The notes below the pieces were generated by a model. The model did no database searches. It had not been told where the DNA came from and was given only the letters and a program-made list of their open reading frames with translations. Positions 1 through 7,098 of a stretch of 9,813 bases of DNA are shown one piece after another (positions within the stretch are counted from its first letter, which is position 1; every line of letters begins with the position of its first letter). The stretch is from Bacteroidales bacterium (GTDB lineage: Bacteria > Bacteroidota > Bacteroidia > Bacteroidales > UBA3824): assembly GCA_017645985.1 (NCBI GenBank), contig JAGCNK010000046.1:1-9813 (forward strand), read 5' to 3'. The translations under genes were made by a program, and so were the position numbers.

Positions 1-1967
1 GGCACATTTTTGGAGTATTGGCTCGACGACAAGAGCACCGTCTTGGTGATTTCGGGAGTGCTGCCCACGGTGTCGATTGTGCCGGCAAAACGGCAGAGAG
101 TGTAATTCAAGTGCTTGGTAATCGGGTTTTTCTCGCGGCTGAGTATAACGGGAAAATAATCCCACGGAAATAGTTTTATCTGCGGCTGATTATTAGGACC
201 CGGCACGGCAAGTCCCACAGGAGCGCACTGCATATCCTTTATCAGGTCGGGATTGAGCCTTGCACCGTAGGTGAAGAGCATATCGTCAAGGTTCAAATCC
301 AAAGGCATAGCCGCCGACACGGGAGCATTGTAAAGGCTGTCAAGGTCGGCAGAGGTGGCGTCAACGAGCCACAGCACACTGCCGCCGTTCATTATGTACT
401 GGTCGAGCACAAACTTGTCGTCTTCGCTGAAAGGCTTGGTGGGTTTGGCAATTACCACGGCGGCAAACTGGTCGAGCACGCCAGGACGTCCGTTGATTTG
501 ACCGCGACGCACGTCGTAATAGTTGGAGAGTTCGGTGCAGATGTCCATCACACGGTCTTCCTCAGCCTCGCCGTGACCTTCGATAAACGCCACTTGCGGT
601 TTTTCAATCTGCGACAGACGGTAGATGGTGTTAATGATTTCATACTCAAAGGTTTCCATACTGTTGAATATGTTCTGCTCGTCGCCGGGTTCAAGTTGCG
701 GGTCTTGGTTCAAAAGGTTGATACCTATCTCGCGAACGATTGTGGTGTCGCGCATATTGCCGTCGCCGCCGGTGTATGCGTCGAGAGTGTAACATACTAT
801 GGCGCAGGGGAATATCATTGTCTTGGTCTCCTTGTCTTGCGAAATGTCGTCGATTTCAACAGGACGCAGCCCCATATCGTAGAGTTGCTTGTAGATACCG
901 TAGCGCACCTGTTTGTCCTCGTTTTCGGTGGGATTGATAAAGGTGTAGGCAATCTTGCTGCCGCCGTAGATGCGGAACTCGTCGAGGCGGTCTTTGATTT
1001 CGCTTCGCATACGCTTGAAACTAACAGGCAGTTGGTTGCCGTCTAGGTAGACACGTATCATCACATTGCCCTTGAGGTTTCGCAGATACTGTTTGGTAAA
1101 GTCGGTGAGCGAATATTTTTTGTCGCCGGTGAGGTCGGCACGCACAAACATATACGATGAGAAAAAGTTGGTGGCTACAATCACCGCCAAAGCAATGGCA
1201 AATGACTTTACATTGCGGCGTTTGCCAGTTTCCAAGCGGAGTTTCGACAGCAGCACAAACACCGCCGACACCGACACGAAATAGATAATGTCGCGCGAGT
1301 CGATAACGCCACGGCTGATGGATTTATAGTGAGCGTCGATACCGAGGTTTGAGAGCAGCAGTCCGAACTTGCCGCCCATAGAGCCGAGCGCGTCGAATCC
1401 CAAGTACATAAAGAGGCACAGACCTATTGCCAAAAGGAATGCGATAATCTGATTTTCGGTCAACGACGAAGCCCAGACGCCAATTGCGGCATACACCGCC
1501 GCCAAAAAGAAAAGTCCGAGATATGCTCCAAAAGTTTCGCCGCCGTCGATCACAGCCAGTTCCGCACCCGAAAACTCGCTTTGTCCCACCACACCAAGGT
1601 TTTTGATCGAAAAATAGTATACCAGCGTGGGCAGCAGCGCAATCACAATCAGCACCAGCGCGGCAAGATATTTGGCAAGCACTATTTTAAGGTCGCTCAC
1701 CGGCTGCGTGTAGATGATTTCGAGAGTGCCGGATTTTTTTTCCTCGGCAATAAGGCGCATCGTTACCGCAGGCACCAGGAACAGGAAAATCCACGGTGCG
1801 ATGTTGAACAGCGGATCCAAGTATGCAAAACCGCTGTCGGGGATATTCATATCACCGTGAAAAACCCACAGTATCAATCCGTTGACCAACAGAAAAACTG
1901 TTATTACTATATATCCCGTAATGGAACTAAAAAAGGCGGAGAGTTCTTTTTTAAACAATGACCACAT
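1..1967 (-). CDS. gldFG: GldF-GldG fusion: ABC transporter permease joined to GldG-type periplasmic protein (3' end off window)
   Basis: I translated the minus strand from the ATG at 1967 to the window edge: 655 codons in one frame with no stop. Residues 1-245 resemble a GldF/ABC-2 permease: about six hydrophobic segments (near 16-36, 53-73, 98-118, 147-166, 174-191, 227-242) and the loop RLIAEEKKSGTLE at 71-83, typical of this family. Another membrane segment at 254-274 starts the GldG-like part, followed by a long soluble region, presumably periplasmic, containing IEGHGE at 462-467, a pattern I associate with GldG/ABC_transp_aux proteins. In flavobacteria GldF and GldG are separate proteins working with the ATPase GldA in gliding; in non-gliding Bacteroidales the substrate is unknown. 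No ATPase gene is in the window. The C-terminus, where GldG normally has a final membrane helix, is cut off. The family call is firm; a gliding role is not implied. Confidence 0.88.
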   Translation of the reverse strand, partial: MWSLFKKELSAFFSSITGYIVITVFLLVNGLILWVFHGDMNIPDSGFAYLDPLFNIAPWIFLFLVPAVTMRLIAEEKKSGTLEIIYTQPVSDLKIVLAKYLAALVLIVIALLPTLVYYFSIKNLGVVGQSEFSGAELAVIDGGETFGAYLGLFFLAAVYAAIGVWASSLTENQIIAFLLAIGLCLFMYLGFDALGSMGGKFGLLLSNLGIDAHYKSISRGVIDSRDIIYFVSVSAVFVLLSKLRLETGKRRNVKSFAIALAVIVATNFFSSYMFVRADLTGDKKYSLTDFTKQYLRNLKGNVMIRVYLDGNQLPVSFKRMRSEIKDRLDEFRIYGGSKIAYTFINPTENEDKQVRYGIYKQLYDMGLRPVEIDDISQDKETKTMIFPCAIVCYTLDAYTGGDGNMRDTTIVREIGINLLNQDPQLEPGDEQNIFNSMETFEYEIINTIYRLSQIEKPQVAFIEGHGEAEEDRVMDICTELSNYYDVRRGQINGRPGVLDQFAAVVIAKPTKPFSEDDKFVLDQYIMNGGSVLWLVDATSADLDSLYNAPVSAAMPLDLNLDDMLFTYGARLNPDLIKDMQCAPVGLAVPGPNNQPQIKLFPWDYFPVILSREKNPITKHLNYTLCRFAGTIDTVGSTPEITKTVLLSSSQYSKNV

Positions 1968-1986
1968 AATTATTATCTATTTTTTG

Positions 1987-1994
1987 CAAATTTA
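1987..1994 (-). promoter_or_regulatory. Candidate -7 promoter element for the gldF-gldG fusion gene
   Basis: Read on the minus strand this is TAAATTTG, a full match to the Bacteroides -7 consensus TAnnTTTG, followed by C. It lies about 20 bases upstream of the ATG at 1967, which would give a very short leader. I find no TTG at the expected -33 distance (about 2012-2020), so only half of the promoter is supported. It is the left arm of the inverted repeat 1987-2014. Confidence 0.5.
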
Positions 1995-2014
1995 CACTAT
2001 AATACGTAAATTTG
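1987..2014. repeat. Perfect 9-bp inverted repeat between divergent genes
   Basis: CAAATTTAC at 1987-1995 and GTAAATTTG at 2006-2014 are exact reverse complements separated by 10 AT-rich bases. Each arm contains a TAAATTTG -7 element pointing outward, so the repeat may simply be two back-to-back promoters. Arm centres are about 19 bp apart, close to two helical turns, which would also suit a dimeric DNA-binding protein. The two explanations cannot be separated from sequence alone. Confidence 0.6.
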
Positions 2015-2123
2015 ACTCTGCATTTGACGAAAAAAATGTATATTCACAAAATTTAACGGACAATAATTACATATTGTGTTATTTTATTCAACAAATTAAT
2101 ATAAACTAATAAATTTACCGACT

Positions 2124-2525
2124 ATGAAAAAATTCAGATTTTTTGCTTTGATGGCGGCAATGTCCGCAATGTTTGGATTGACCTCGTGCCACGACGACTT
2201 CAATCTGGATGCGTATTTTGAAACCGAGTACGACGAATACGAGGTTGACCAAATCATCTATTTCGACAACAAATCGGATCGCGCCGAAAGTTACTGGTGG
2301 GAGTTTGGCGACGGTTATTATTCCGACCGTGAAAATCCCGAGCACTCATTTTCAGCCCCCGGCACTTACGAAGTTTGGCTCACAATCGAGAACGATGACG
2401 AGAGCGACGATTTCAGAAAGGTGTTTTACATTCACCCAAAAACTGTAAAGGATCAAGCTCCCGAAACTCAGCCTGAAACTCAGCCTGAGTCGCAACCCGA
2501 AACACAACCCGAATCGCAAGAATAA
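2124..2525 (+). CDS. Small PKD-domain lipoprotein with E(T/S)QP repeat tail
   Basis: A 133-residue protein of unknown specific function. It starts with a lipoprotein signal peptide (MKKFRFF, hydrophobic stretch, then LTSC with the lipidated cysteine at 22). Acidic residues follow at once (CHDDFNLD), resembling the charged signals that send Bacteroidota lipoproteins to the cell surface, so an outer-membrane or surface location is inferred. Residues about 38-105 form a PKD (Ig-like beta-sandwich) domain with the diagnostic WEFGDG at 59-64 and SAPGTYEVWLTIEN near 77-90. The tail, about 112-133, is a low-complexity E(T/S)QP repeat that may act as a spacer. Such domains usually mediate protein or carbohydrate contacts; no enzyme domain is present. 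The ATG at 2124 is the only start that preserves the signal peptide. The gene has its own promoter and terminator and looks monocistronic. Confidence 0.85.
   Translation: MKKFRFFALMAAMSAMFGLTSCHDDFNLDAYFETEYDEYEVDQIIYFDNKSDRAESYWWEFGDGYYSDRENPEHSFSAPGTYEVWLTIENDDESDDFRKVFYIHPKTVKDQAPETQPETQPESQPETQPESQE
2463..2522 (+). repeat. Five tandem 12-bp units encoding E(T/S)QP
   Basis: Units begin at 2463, 2475, 2487, 2499 and 2511. The first two (GAAACTCAGCCT) are identical; the others differ at synonymous positions or by Thr/Ser exchange, and the last ends in QE rather than QP. The pattern suggests expansion by in-frame 12-bp duplication, so copy number may vary between strains without breaking the frame. 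Confidence 0.8.
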
Positions 2526-2564
2526 AAAAAAGGGCTGACACCAATCGATGTCAGCCCTTTTTTT
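2525..2564. terminator. Bidirectional intrinsic terminator between converging genes
   Basis: GGGCTGACA at 2532-2540 pairs perfectly with TGTCAGCCC at 2549-2557 around the 8-base loop CCAATCGA. Seven A's precede the stem and seven T's follow it, so a U-tract is made in both directions. It begins at the last base of the PKD gene stop codon and lies about 22 bases past the stop of the nucleoside symporter on the opposite strand, so it can end both transcripts. Confidence 0.9.
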
Positions 2565-2585
2565 GTGCTATATAATAAGGTGTGC

Positions 2586-3875
2586 CTACTTGGCAACCTC
2601 ATTTTGTTCGGGATTGTGCTTATATTTGAAAATCAGTGCGAAAAGTATCGCAATTGCCAAAGCGTAAGCTGCAAAAATGTACCACGATTGTGTCCATCCT
2701 GCCCAGCGGTCCATAGGAGCAGTGGCTGCGTCCATACAGTGGTTGGCGTTGATAATAGCCTGAGCCGAAAGAGTTCCCACAGTGGCGCCGATGCCGTTGG
2801 TCATCATCATAAACAAGCCCTGAGCCGACGAGCGTATCTTGGTGTCTGTGGTCTGGTTTACGTAGAGCGAGCCTGAGATATTGAAAAAGTCGAAAGCCAC
2901 GCCGTAGACAATGCAGCTGAGAACAAACAGCCAAACGCCGCTGCCCGGGTCGCCGAGACCAAAGAATGTGAACCTCAGAACCCACGCCGCCATTGCGATG
3001 AGCATCACTTTCTTGATTCCGAATTTTTTGAGGAAGAAAGGAATCAACAGAATGCACAATGTTTCAGAAATTTGCGAAAGAGAAATAAGTATGTTGGCGT
3101 GCTTTACACCAAAAGTGTCGGCAAAAGTGTCGATGTCGCCGAAACTTGTGATAAACGGGTTGGCAAAGCTGTTGGTGATTTGCAGGCACATACCTATAAG
3201 GGCGGAGAAGATAAAAAACACCGCCATCTTGTATTCCTTGAAAAGCTTGAAAGCGTCGAGACCAAACGCCTCGGCAAACGATTTCTTGCCTTGATTTTCC
3301 TGAATCTTGCAAGCCGGCAGCGTGAATGCATAGCATCCGAGCACTACGCCGAGAATGCCGCTTACCAGAAACTGATGAGGAGTAGCCTGGAATTCGAGCA
3401 GGTCAACAACCCACATGCTAACGATAAATCCCACAGTGCCGAGCGTTCTGATGGGCGGAAAATGCTTAACGGTGTCCAGCTTGTTGAGGTCGAGCGCATT
3501 GTAAGCCACCGAAAACGACAGCGAGAGCGTAGGCATATAAAACGCAATAGCAAAGAAATAGAGCGGATACATCACGCTCATCTGTGCGTCGGCGCCGGCG
3601 TTGAGGCAGTACATGCTGAGCGAAATCATAGCCGAAGCCGATATCAGGTGGCATATTCCGTAAGTTTTCTGCGCCTGAATCCATCTGTCGGCAATGATGC
3701 CTATGATTGCGGGCATAAACAGCGACGCTATGCCCTGTGCCGAATAGAACAGTCCGATGCTGTCGGCAAAGCCGTTTGAGCCAAGAAACGTGCCCATGCA
3801 GGTGAGGTATGCGCCCCATACTCCGAACTGCAAGAAGTTCATTACGGCGAGCTTTATTTTGATAAATTTGTCCAT
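2586..3875 (-). CDS. Nucleoside:H+ symporter, NupG-type major facilitator
   Basis: A 429-residue polytopic inner-membrane protein of the nucleoside:H+ symporter branch of the MFS (the group of E. coli NupG and XapB). Family signs include the N-terminal MNFLQFGVWGAYLTCMGTFL (residues 12-31), the central RTLGTVGFIVSMW near 143-155, and NISGSLYVNQTTD in the C-terminal half. About 12 hydrophobic segments can be drawn, with a charged cytoplasmic loop (IQENQGKKSFAEAFGLDAFK) between the two bundles. Length matches the roughly 420 residues usual for the family. It probably imports nucleosides for salvage using the proton gradient; which nucleosides cannot be told from sequence. The ATG at 3875 sits just before the first helix. 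The gene lies 50 bases downstream of mltG in the same orientation and also has a promoter candidate of its own. Confidence 0.88.
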   Translation of the reverse strand: MDKFIKIKLAVMNFLQFGVWGAYLTCMGTFLGSNGFADSIGLFYSAQGIASLFMPAIIGIIADRWIQAQKTYGICHLISASAMISLSMYCLNAGADAQMSVMYPLYFFAIAFYMPTLSLSFSVAYNALDLNKLDTVKHFPPIRTLGTVGFIVSMWVVDLLEFQATPHQFLVSGILGVVLGCYAFTLPACKIQENQGKKSFAEAFGLDAFKLFKEYKMAVFFIFSALIGMCLQITNSFANPFITSFGDIDTFADTFGVKHANILISLSQISETLCILLIPFFLKKFGIKKVMLIAMAAWVLRFTFFGLGDPGSGVWLFVLSCIVYGVAFDFFNISGSLYVNQTTDTKIRSSAQGLFMMMTNGIGATVGTLSAQAIINANHCMDAATAPMDRWAGWTQSWYIFAAYALAIAILFALIFKYKHNPEQNEVAK

Positions 3876-3903
3876 GAGATTTGTGTTTTAATTAATTAGC
3901 ACC

Positions 3904-3932
3904 CAAATTTACGAAATAAATGAAATCACAAA
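3904..3932 (-). promoter_or_regulatory. Promoter candidate for the nucleoside symporter gene
   Basis: On the minus strand TTTG (3932-3929) is followed after 17 bases by TAAATTTG (3911-3904), a full match to the -7 consensus; the spacing is slightly short against the usual 19-21. The -33 element overlaps the mltG stop codon (3928-3926). Transcription independent of mltG is therefore possible, though read-through from mltG cannot be excluded. Confidence 0.5.
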
Positions 3933-4957
3933 CCTTTTTGGTCAAGTTTTTTTTGATATTCCTTGGCGTATACAAGGTGCTGCTGGTAAGTTTTTGCAAA
4001 ATTGTGATAGCCCGAAAAATCGCTCTTGGCACACATATATATATAGTCGTTGGCCTGATAGTTGAGCACCGCTTCCAGAGCCGACTGCTCGGGAAAGTTG
4101 ATAGGCGAGGGGGGAAGTCCCGGGTTCTTGTATGTGTTGTAAGGCGAATCGGTCTCTATCATCTTGTTGGTAACGCGCTTGATGGTGAAGTCGCCGATAG
4201 CGTAAATAAGCGTGGGACAGCTCTGCAGCGGCATATCTATTTTCAAGCGGTTGAGGTATAGACCCGCGATAATGGGCTGTTCCTCCTTGTGGGCAGCCTG
4301 TTCGCTCTGCACTATGGAAGCCAAGATGCTCACCTGCAACGGAGGAAGACCGATTTTCTGCGCCTTCGACTTGCGCTCCTCTGTCCAGTATTTCTGGTAG
4401 AATCCGTACATACGCTCCACAAACTTTTCGGCAGAGGTGTTCCAATAAAACTCGTAAGTGTCGGGAATAAAGAGCGCGTTGGCGGTAACGTGGTTGAACC
4501 CGTACTTATTTAAAAAGGTGTCATCGGAGAGCAGATTGTATAAATAAGAGCTGTCGATAGGCAGCTGCTGCGATATTCTTGCACACAACTGCTGGATAGT
4601 GCGGATGTTGTTGAAAGTCACCCTTACAGGTTCCTGGTTTCCTGAGCGCAAGAGGTTGACATTCTGGTTGTTGGTCATACCGTCGGAGATGCAGTAACGT
4701 CCGCCGTGGATCTTGGTGGGGTAATGCTTTTTTTCGGCCACCCACACAAATGCGGCGGGGTCTTTTACGGTGAAGTTTTTAAACAGGCTGTCTTTCACTG
4801 CGTTGAAGTCGGCATCGTCGGCAATGTAGAGATATTTGGCCTGTTTAGTGTAGATATTGGGTTTGTAGATACGGTTGTAAAATGAGTATCCTACAACAGC
4901 TGCGGCGGCCAAACCCACGGCAGCCACGGCGAGAATTATTTTAAAGGTCTTTTTCAT
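3926..4957 (-). CDS. mltG: Endolytic murein transglycosylase MltG (YceG family)
   Basis: MltG cuts nascent glycan strands inside the chain, leaving 1,6-anhydroMurNAc ends, and is thought to set glycan length. The protein is 343 residues from the ATG at 4957, close to the 340 of E. coli MltG. It has a short basic start, one membrane anchor (about 6-25) and a periplasmic YceG region. Family motifs are ILASIVQSEQ (211-220), GLYLNRLKIDMPLQSCPTLI (232-251) and SPYNTYKNPGLPPSPI (271-286). Glu219 lies where E. coli has its catalytic Glu218. I reject the in-frame GTG at 4996: it lies upstream of the predicted transcription start and would put a polar stretch before the signal anchor. The usual Asp of the (S/T)DPT motif is Cys here (SCPT), which I recall as common in Bacteroidota. 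A divergent M23 peptidase gene supports a cell-wall role. Confidence 0.93.
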   Translation of the reverse strand: MKKTFKIILAVAAVGLAAAAVVGYSFYNRIYKPNIYTKQAKYLYIADDADFNAVKDSLFKNFTVKDPAAFVWVAEKKHYPTKIHGGRYCISDGMTNNQNVNLLRSGNQEPVRVTFNNIRTIQQLCARISQQLPIDSSYLYNLLSDDTFLNKYGFNHVTANALFIPDTYEFYWNTSAEKFVERMYGFYQKYWTEERKSKAQKIGLPPLQVSILASIVQSEQAAHKEEQPIIAGLYLNRLKIDMPLQSCPTLIYAIGDFTIKRVTNKMIETDSPYNTYKNPGLPPSPINFPEQSALEAVLNYQANDYIYMCAKSDFSGYHNFAKTYQQHLVYAKEYQKKLDQKGL

Positions 4958-4984
4958 TTTAGAAAAACTAATTGATTCGGACTG

Positions 4985-5015
4985 CAATTTTAGCACTTTT
5001 TTTTGAGAAAGGCAA
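4985..5015 (-). promoter_or_regulatory. Promoter for mltG
   Basis: On the minus strand TTG (5015-5013), a 20-base spacer and TAAAATTG (4992-4985) match the Bacteroides promoter with one mismatch in the -7 box. Transcription would begin near 4978, about 20 bases upstream of the ATG at 4957, which argues for that start over the GTG at 4996. Confidence 0.6.
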
Positions 5016-5256
5016 CCTTTATTTAGTTGGTACGTTTTTTGAGTAATGAAAAATTACCATTGGGAAAGTGGATTAGTTTTGAGCAAAAATGCACAAATAG
5101 CCGTTGTGCTTAATATTAAGTTTACGTTAAAGAAAGTATTTTTTCATAATTTACAGAATTGATTAGAAGCAATTATCTATCAATGTTTTATAGATGTAAA
5201 AGAAACAATACATTTGACCTTTCTGCCGGCGTCGGAATAAAAAAACGGTAAAAACG

Positions 5257-5287
5257 TTTGCTTTTTAAAAAAATGTGCTTAAATTTG
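5257..5287 (+). promoter_or_regulatory. Promoter for the M23 peptidase gene
   Basis: TTTG at 5257-5260, a 19-base spacer and TAAATTTG at 5280-5287 match the Bacteroides -33/-7 consensus fully. The start would be near 5293, giving a leader of roughly 65 bases before the ATG at 5360. Confidence 0.7.
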
Positions 5288-5359
5288 CACCAAGATAAAT
5301 CAAACGAACACAATGGTTGTATTAATGACCAGTTTGATTAGAAACCAAAATTATCAGTT

Positions 5360-6334
5360 ATGATAAAAAAAGTAAAATACAAATTTAACCCCAAGACATT
5401 GAGGTTTGAAGAAGAAAAATTTTCGCTAAGTAAGTTTATATATCAAAAAGTATTACCAAAGATAGCGTTTTCGGCTGTGTTGGGCATAGGATTAGGCACA
5501 GCAGCCACCTATTATATTGGATCTCCCGCAGAGCGTGACGCACGCGCCGAAAATGAAAACCTCAAAAAACAGTTCGAGCAGCTCAACCAGGGCATTATGA
5601 AATGCGAAGACGAACTTGCTCAGATTCAAAACCGCGACGACAATGTCTACAGAGCCATATTCGAGGCTAAGCCGGTTTCCCAGTTGGAACGGCGAGGAGG
5701 CTTCGGTGGTGTTGACCGCTACGAAATCTACCGTGGTTACGACAATTCAAACACAATGGTAGAAACGGCTTACAAACTTGACGTAATATCACGCGAAATT
5801 GTTGTACAGTCGAAATCATTTGACGAGGTAGTAGACCTCGTGAAAGAAAAAGAAAAAATGCTGGCCTGCATTCCTTCTATCAGACCAATCGCCACAAAAG
5901 ACTTTATCAGATTCGGATCTCCCTTTGGTATGAGATTCCACCCCATACTCCATTATTCAAGACTTCACGCGGGAGTTGACCTCACCGCAGCCACCGGCAC
6001 GCCCATCTACGCATCGGGCAGCGGCACGGTTATCTTCTCAGGAGTTCAGACCGGCTACGGCAACGTAGTTAAAATCAATCACGGATACGGTTATATGACT
6101 GTTTACGGACACTGCAGCAAGCTGCTCGTGGAAACAGGTCAGAAGGTTAACCGTGGCGACGTGATCGCTCTCGTGGGCAGCACAGGCCTATCCACAAGCC
6201 CGCACCTCCACTACGAGGTACGAATCAATAACAACCCTGTAAACCCGATCAACTTCTATAAAGACGGATTAAGCGAAGAAGAATATCAGAAGTTGTTGGA
6301 GGCCTCTAAAGATCAGAATATTTACGAGGAATAG
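5360..6334 (+). CDS. Membrane-anchored M23 (LytM-type) zinc peptidase
   Basis: A 324-residue protein expected to cleave peptide cross-links in peptidoglycan. A cytoplasmic basic N-terminus (MIKKVKYKFNPKTLRFEE, a start I associate with Bacteroidales M23 proteins) is followed by one membrane helix (about 33-54), a probable coiled coil (57-92), a linker of about 90 residues, and the M23 domain (about 183-300). All LytM active-site residues are visible: HAGVD supplies zinc ligands His203 and Asp207, YGH supplies His251, and HLHYE supplies His282 and zinc ligand His284, so an active enzyme is expected. Because the coiled coil and catalytic domain follow a single helix, the active site should face the periplasm. 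It is divergent from mltG, has its own promoter and terminator, and appears monocistronic. The exact cross-link it cuts is unknown. Confidence 0.93.
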   Translation: MIKKVKYKFNPKTLRFEEEKFSLSKFIYQKVLPKIAFSAVLGIGLGTAATYYIGSPAERDARAENENLKKQFEQLNQGIMKCEDELAQIQNRDDNVYRAIFEAKPVSQLERRGGFGGVDRYEIYRGYDNSNTMVETAYKLDVISREIVVQSKSFDEVVDLVKEKEKMLACIPSIRPIATKDFIRFGSPFGMRFHPILHYSRLHAGVDLTAATGTPIYASGSGTVIFSGVQTGYGNVVKINHGYGYMTVYGHCSKLLVETGQKVNRGDVIALVGSTGLSTSPHLHYEVRINNNPVNPINFYKDGLSEEEYQKLLEASKDQNIYEE

Positions 6335-6423
6335 ATAATTGCCTTACAATCAAGACTATTGACGCTGTCAATTAAAATTGAATTTTAAGATAGTTTATAC
6401 ATAGTTACCATAGTGATAATTTT

Positions 6424-6458
6424 AGGGGTTTATTTTTCTAAATAAGCCCCTTTTTTTT
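6424..6458 (+). terminator. Intrinsic terminator after the M23 peptidase gene
   Basis: AGGGGTTTATTT at 6424-6435 pairs with AAATAAGCCCCT at 6440-6451 around a four-base TTCT loop, with one T-G wobble, followed by a run of eight T's at 6451-6458. It lies about 90 bases beyond the stop at 6334 and separates this gene from the next operon. Confidence 0.88.
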
Positions 6459-6547
6459 GACAATTACACCCTCCATTTTGATTGTTTGGCATAAATTTTT
6501 CTATAAAAAGATAACAAACAGAATCATCATTATTAATAGACAAAAAA

Positions 6548-7069
6548 ATGATAAACAACCAAAAGTTCCATATCATCAGGGTGTTTGTTTTCGGAACACT
6601 CCTCAAAGGTGAAAGATTCGACTTCTATATGGGTGGAAGCACTTTCAAAGGCACTTATTACAGCCGTGGACAGCTTATGATGGCAGAAAACGGCAGTGTG
6701 TACATCGACACTCGCGACCACACAGCCTTTACCGTAGGCGAGGTTCATCTTGTCGACTACTCTTGCTTGCAGCGTATCAATCACTTGGAGTCGCACTCTG
6801 GCGAGTTTCCCAAAGGATACGACCTCACGCTCATCCCCACTTGGTCGATGGAGAAAAACCCCGACCACAACTTCAACCTCGACAACGCAGAGCTCTGCTT
6901 CTACTACCGCCGCCGCAACGAGCCTATCAAAATTCTCGGTGGCGACTACAAGCAGTTCCGCGACAATGTGGACGTTATCGGCAATTTCCTCCGCGAAGAG
7001 AAGAAACGCGAGCTCAACGAGGAGGACATCATGCAGTATATGAGCAAAAGAATGATTTTGGATTTCTAA
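6548..7069 (+). CDS. Gamma-glutamylcyclotransferase-fold (AIG2/GGCT-like) protein
   Basis: A 173-residue protein probably of the cyclotransferase superfamily. The N-terminus RVFVFGTLLKGERFDFYM (11-28) matches the family's V(F/Y)VYGTLxxG signature, with Phe in place of the usual Tyr. The later GEVHLVDYSCLQRINHLESH (64-83) resembles the segment that carries the catalytic Glu, here Glu81. Members make 5-oxoproline from gamma-glutamyl compounds, but many bacterial homologues have no proven substrate, and the C-terminal 50 or so residues (charged, EEKKRELNEEDI) extend past the core. It has no signal peptide and should be cytoplasmic. The ATG at 6548 follows an A-rich stretch and I see no strong promoter upstream. 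It ends 29 bases before the Nramp-like gene, so the two are probably co-transcribed. The fold is fairly secure, the reaction is not. Confidence 0.7.
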   Translation: MINNQKFHIIRVFVFGTLLKGERFDFYMGGSTFKGTYYSRGQLMMAENGSVYIDTRDHTAFTVGEVHLVDYSCLQRINHLESHSGEFPKGYDLTLIPTWSMEKNPDHNFNLDNAELCFYYRRRNEPIKILGGDYKQFRDNVDVIGNFLREEKKRELNEEDIMQYMSKRMILDF

Positions 7070-7098
7070 CTGATTCTTAAGTAAAAAGCATTATACCA

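Larger units (their letters stand above)
1983..2014 (+). promoter_or_regulatory. Bacteroides-type promoter reading toward the PKD lipoprotein gene
   Basis: TTTG at 1983-1986, a 20-base spacer, then TAAATTTG at 2007-2014 fit the Bacteroides -33/-7 pattern on the plus strand. Transcription would start near 2020, leaving a leader of about 100 bases before the ATG at 2124. That AT-rich leader holds a weak inverted repeat (ACAATA at 2060-2065, TATTGT at 2072-2077) of unknown meaning. Spacing and consensus match are seen directly; promoter activity is inferred. Confidence 0.55.
4958..5359. other. 402-bp divergent intergenic region between mltG and the M23 peptidase gene
   Basis: AT-rich and without a convincing reading frame. 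It contains one promoter near each end (4985-5015 minus, 5257-5287 plus), leaving about 240 bases between them. There I see only a modest inverted repeat, GCACAA at 5091-5096 with TTGTGC at 5104-5109, not followed by a T-tract, so it is not a terminator; an operator or nothing at all is possible. I recognise no tRNA, known small RNA or riboswitch. Confidence 0.6.

Noticed and set aside
498..1046. Long open frame on the plus strand (182 codons)
   Set aside because: It lies opposite the gldF-gldG fusion frame, which has clear family motifs and membrane segments; the plus-strand product resembles no family and is an antisense shadow.
1734..1741. Run of eight T's (A8 in the coding strand) in the gldF part, a possible slippage or phase-variation site
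   Set aside because: It encodes the EKK of a conserved loop, the frame is intact on both sides, and an eight-base run alone is weak evidence for switching.
3072..3779. 235-codon plus-strand frame opposite the nucleoside symporter
   Set aside because: Its composition is rich in Arg, His and Glu with no domain pattern, and it lies fully antisense to a well-supported MFS transporter.
4035..4045. Short alternating AT tract
   Set aside because: It is within the mltG coding region, encodes ordinary residues (Tyr-Ile-Tyr) and is too short to be called a functional repeat.
4958..4996. N-terminal extension of MltG starting at the GTG at 4996
   Set aside because: The -7 box at 4992-4985 puts the transcription start downstream of this GTG, and the ATG at 4957 gives a standard signal anchor and normal length.
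6373..6499. Promoter-like boxes TAAAATTG (6373-6380) and TAAATTTT (6492-6499) upstream of the cyclotransferase-like gene
   Set aside because: Each has a mismatch in the -7 box and neither has a TTG at 17-23 bases upstream; the first is also before the terminator at 6424-6458.
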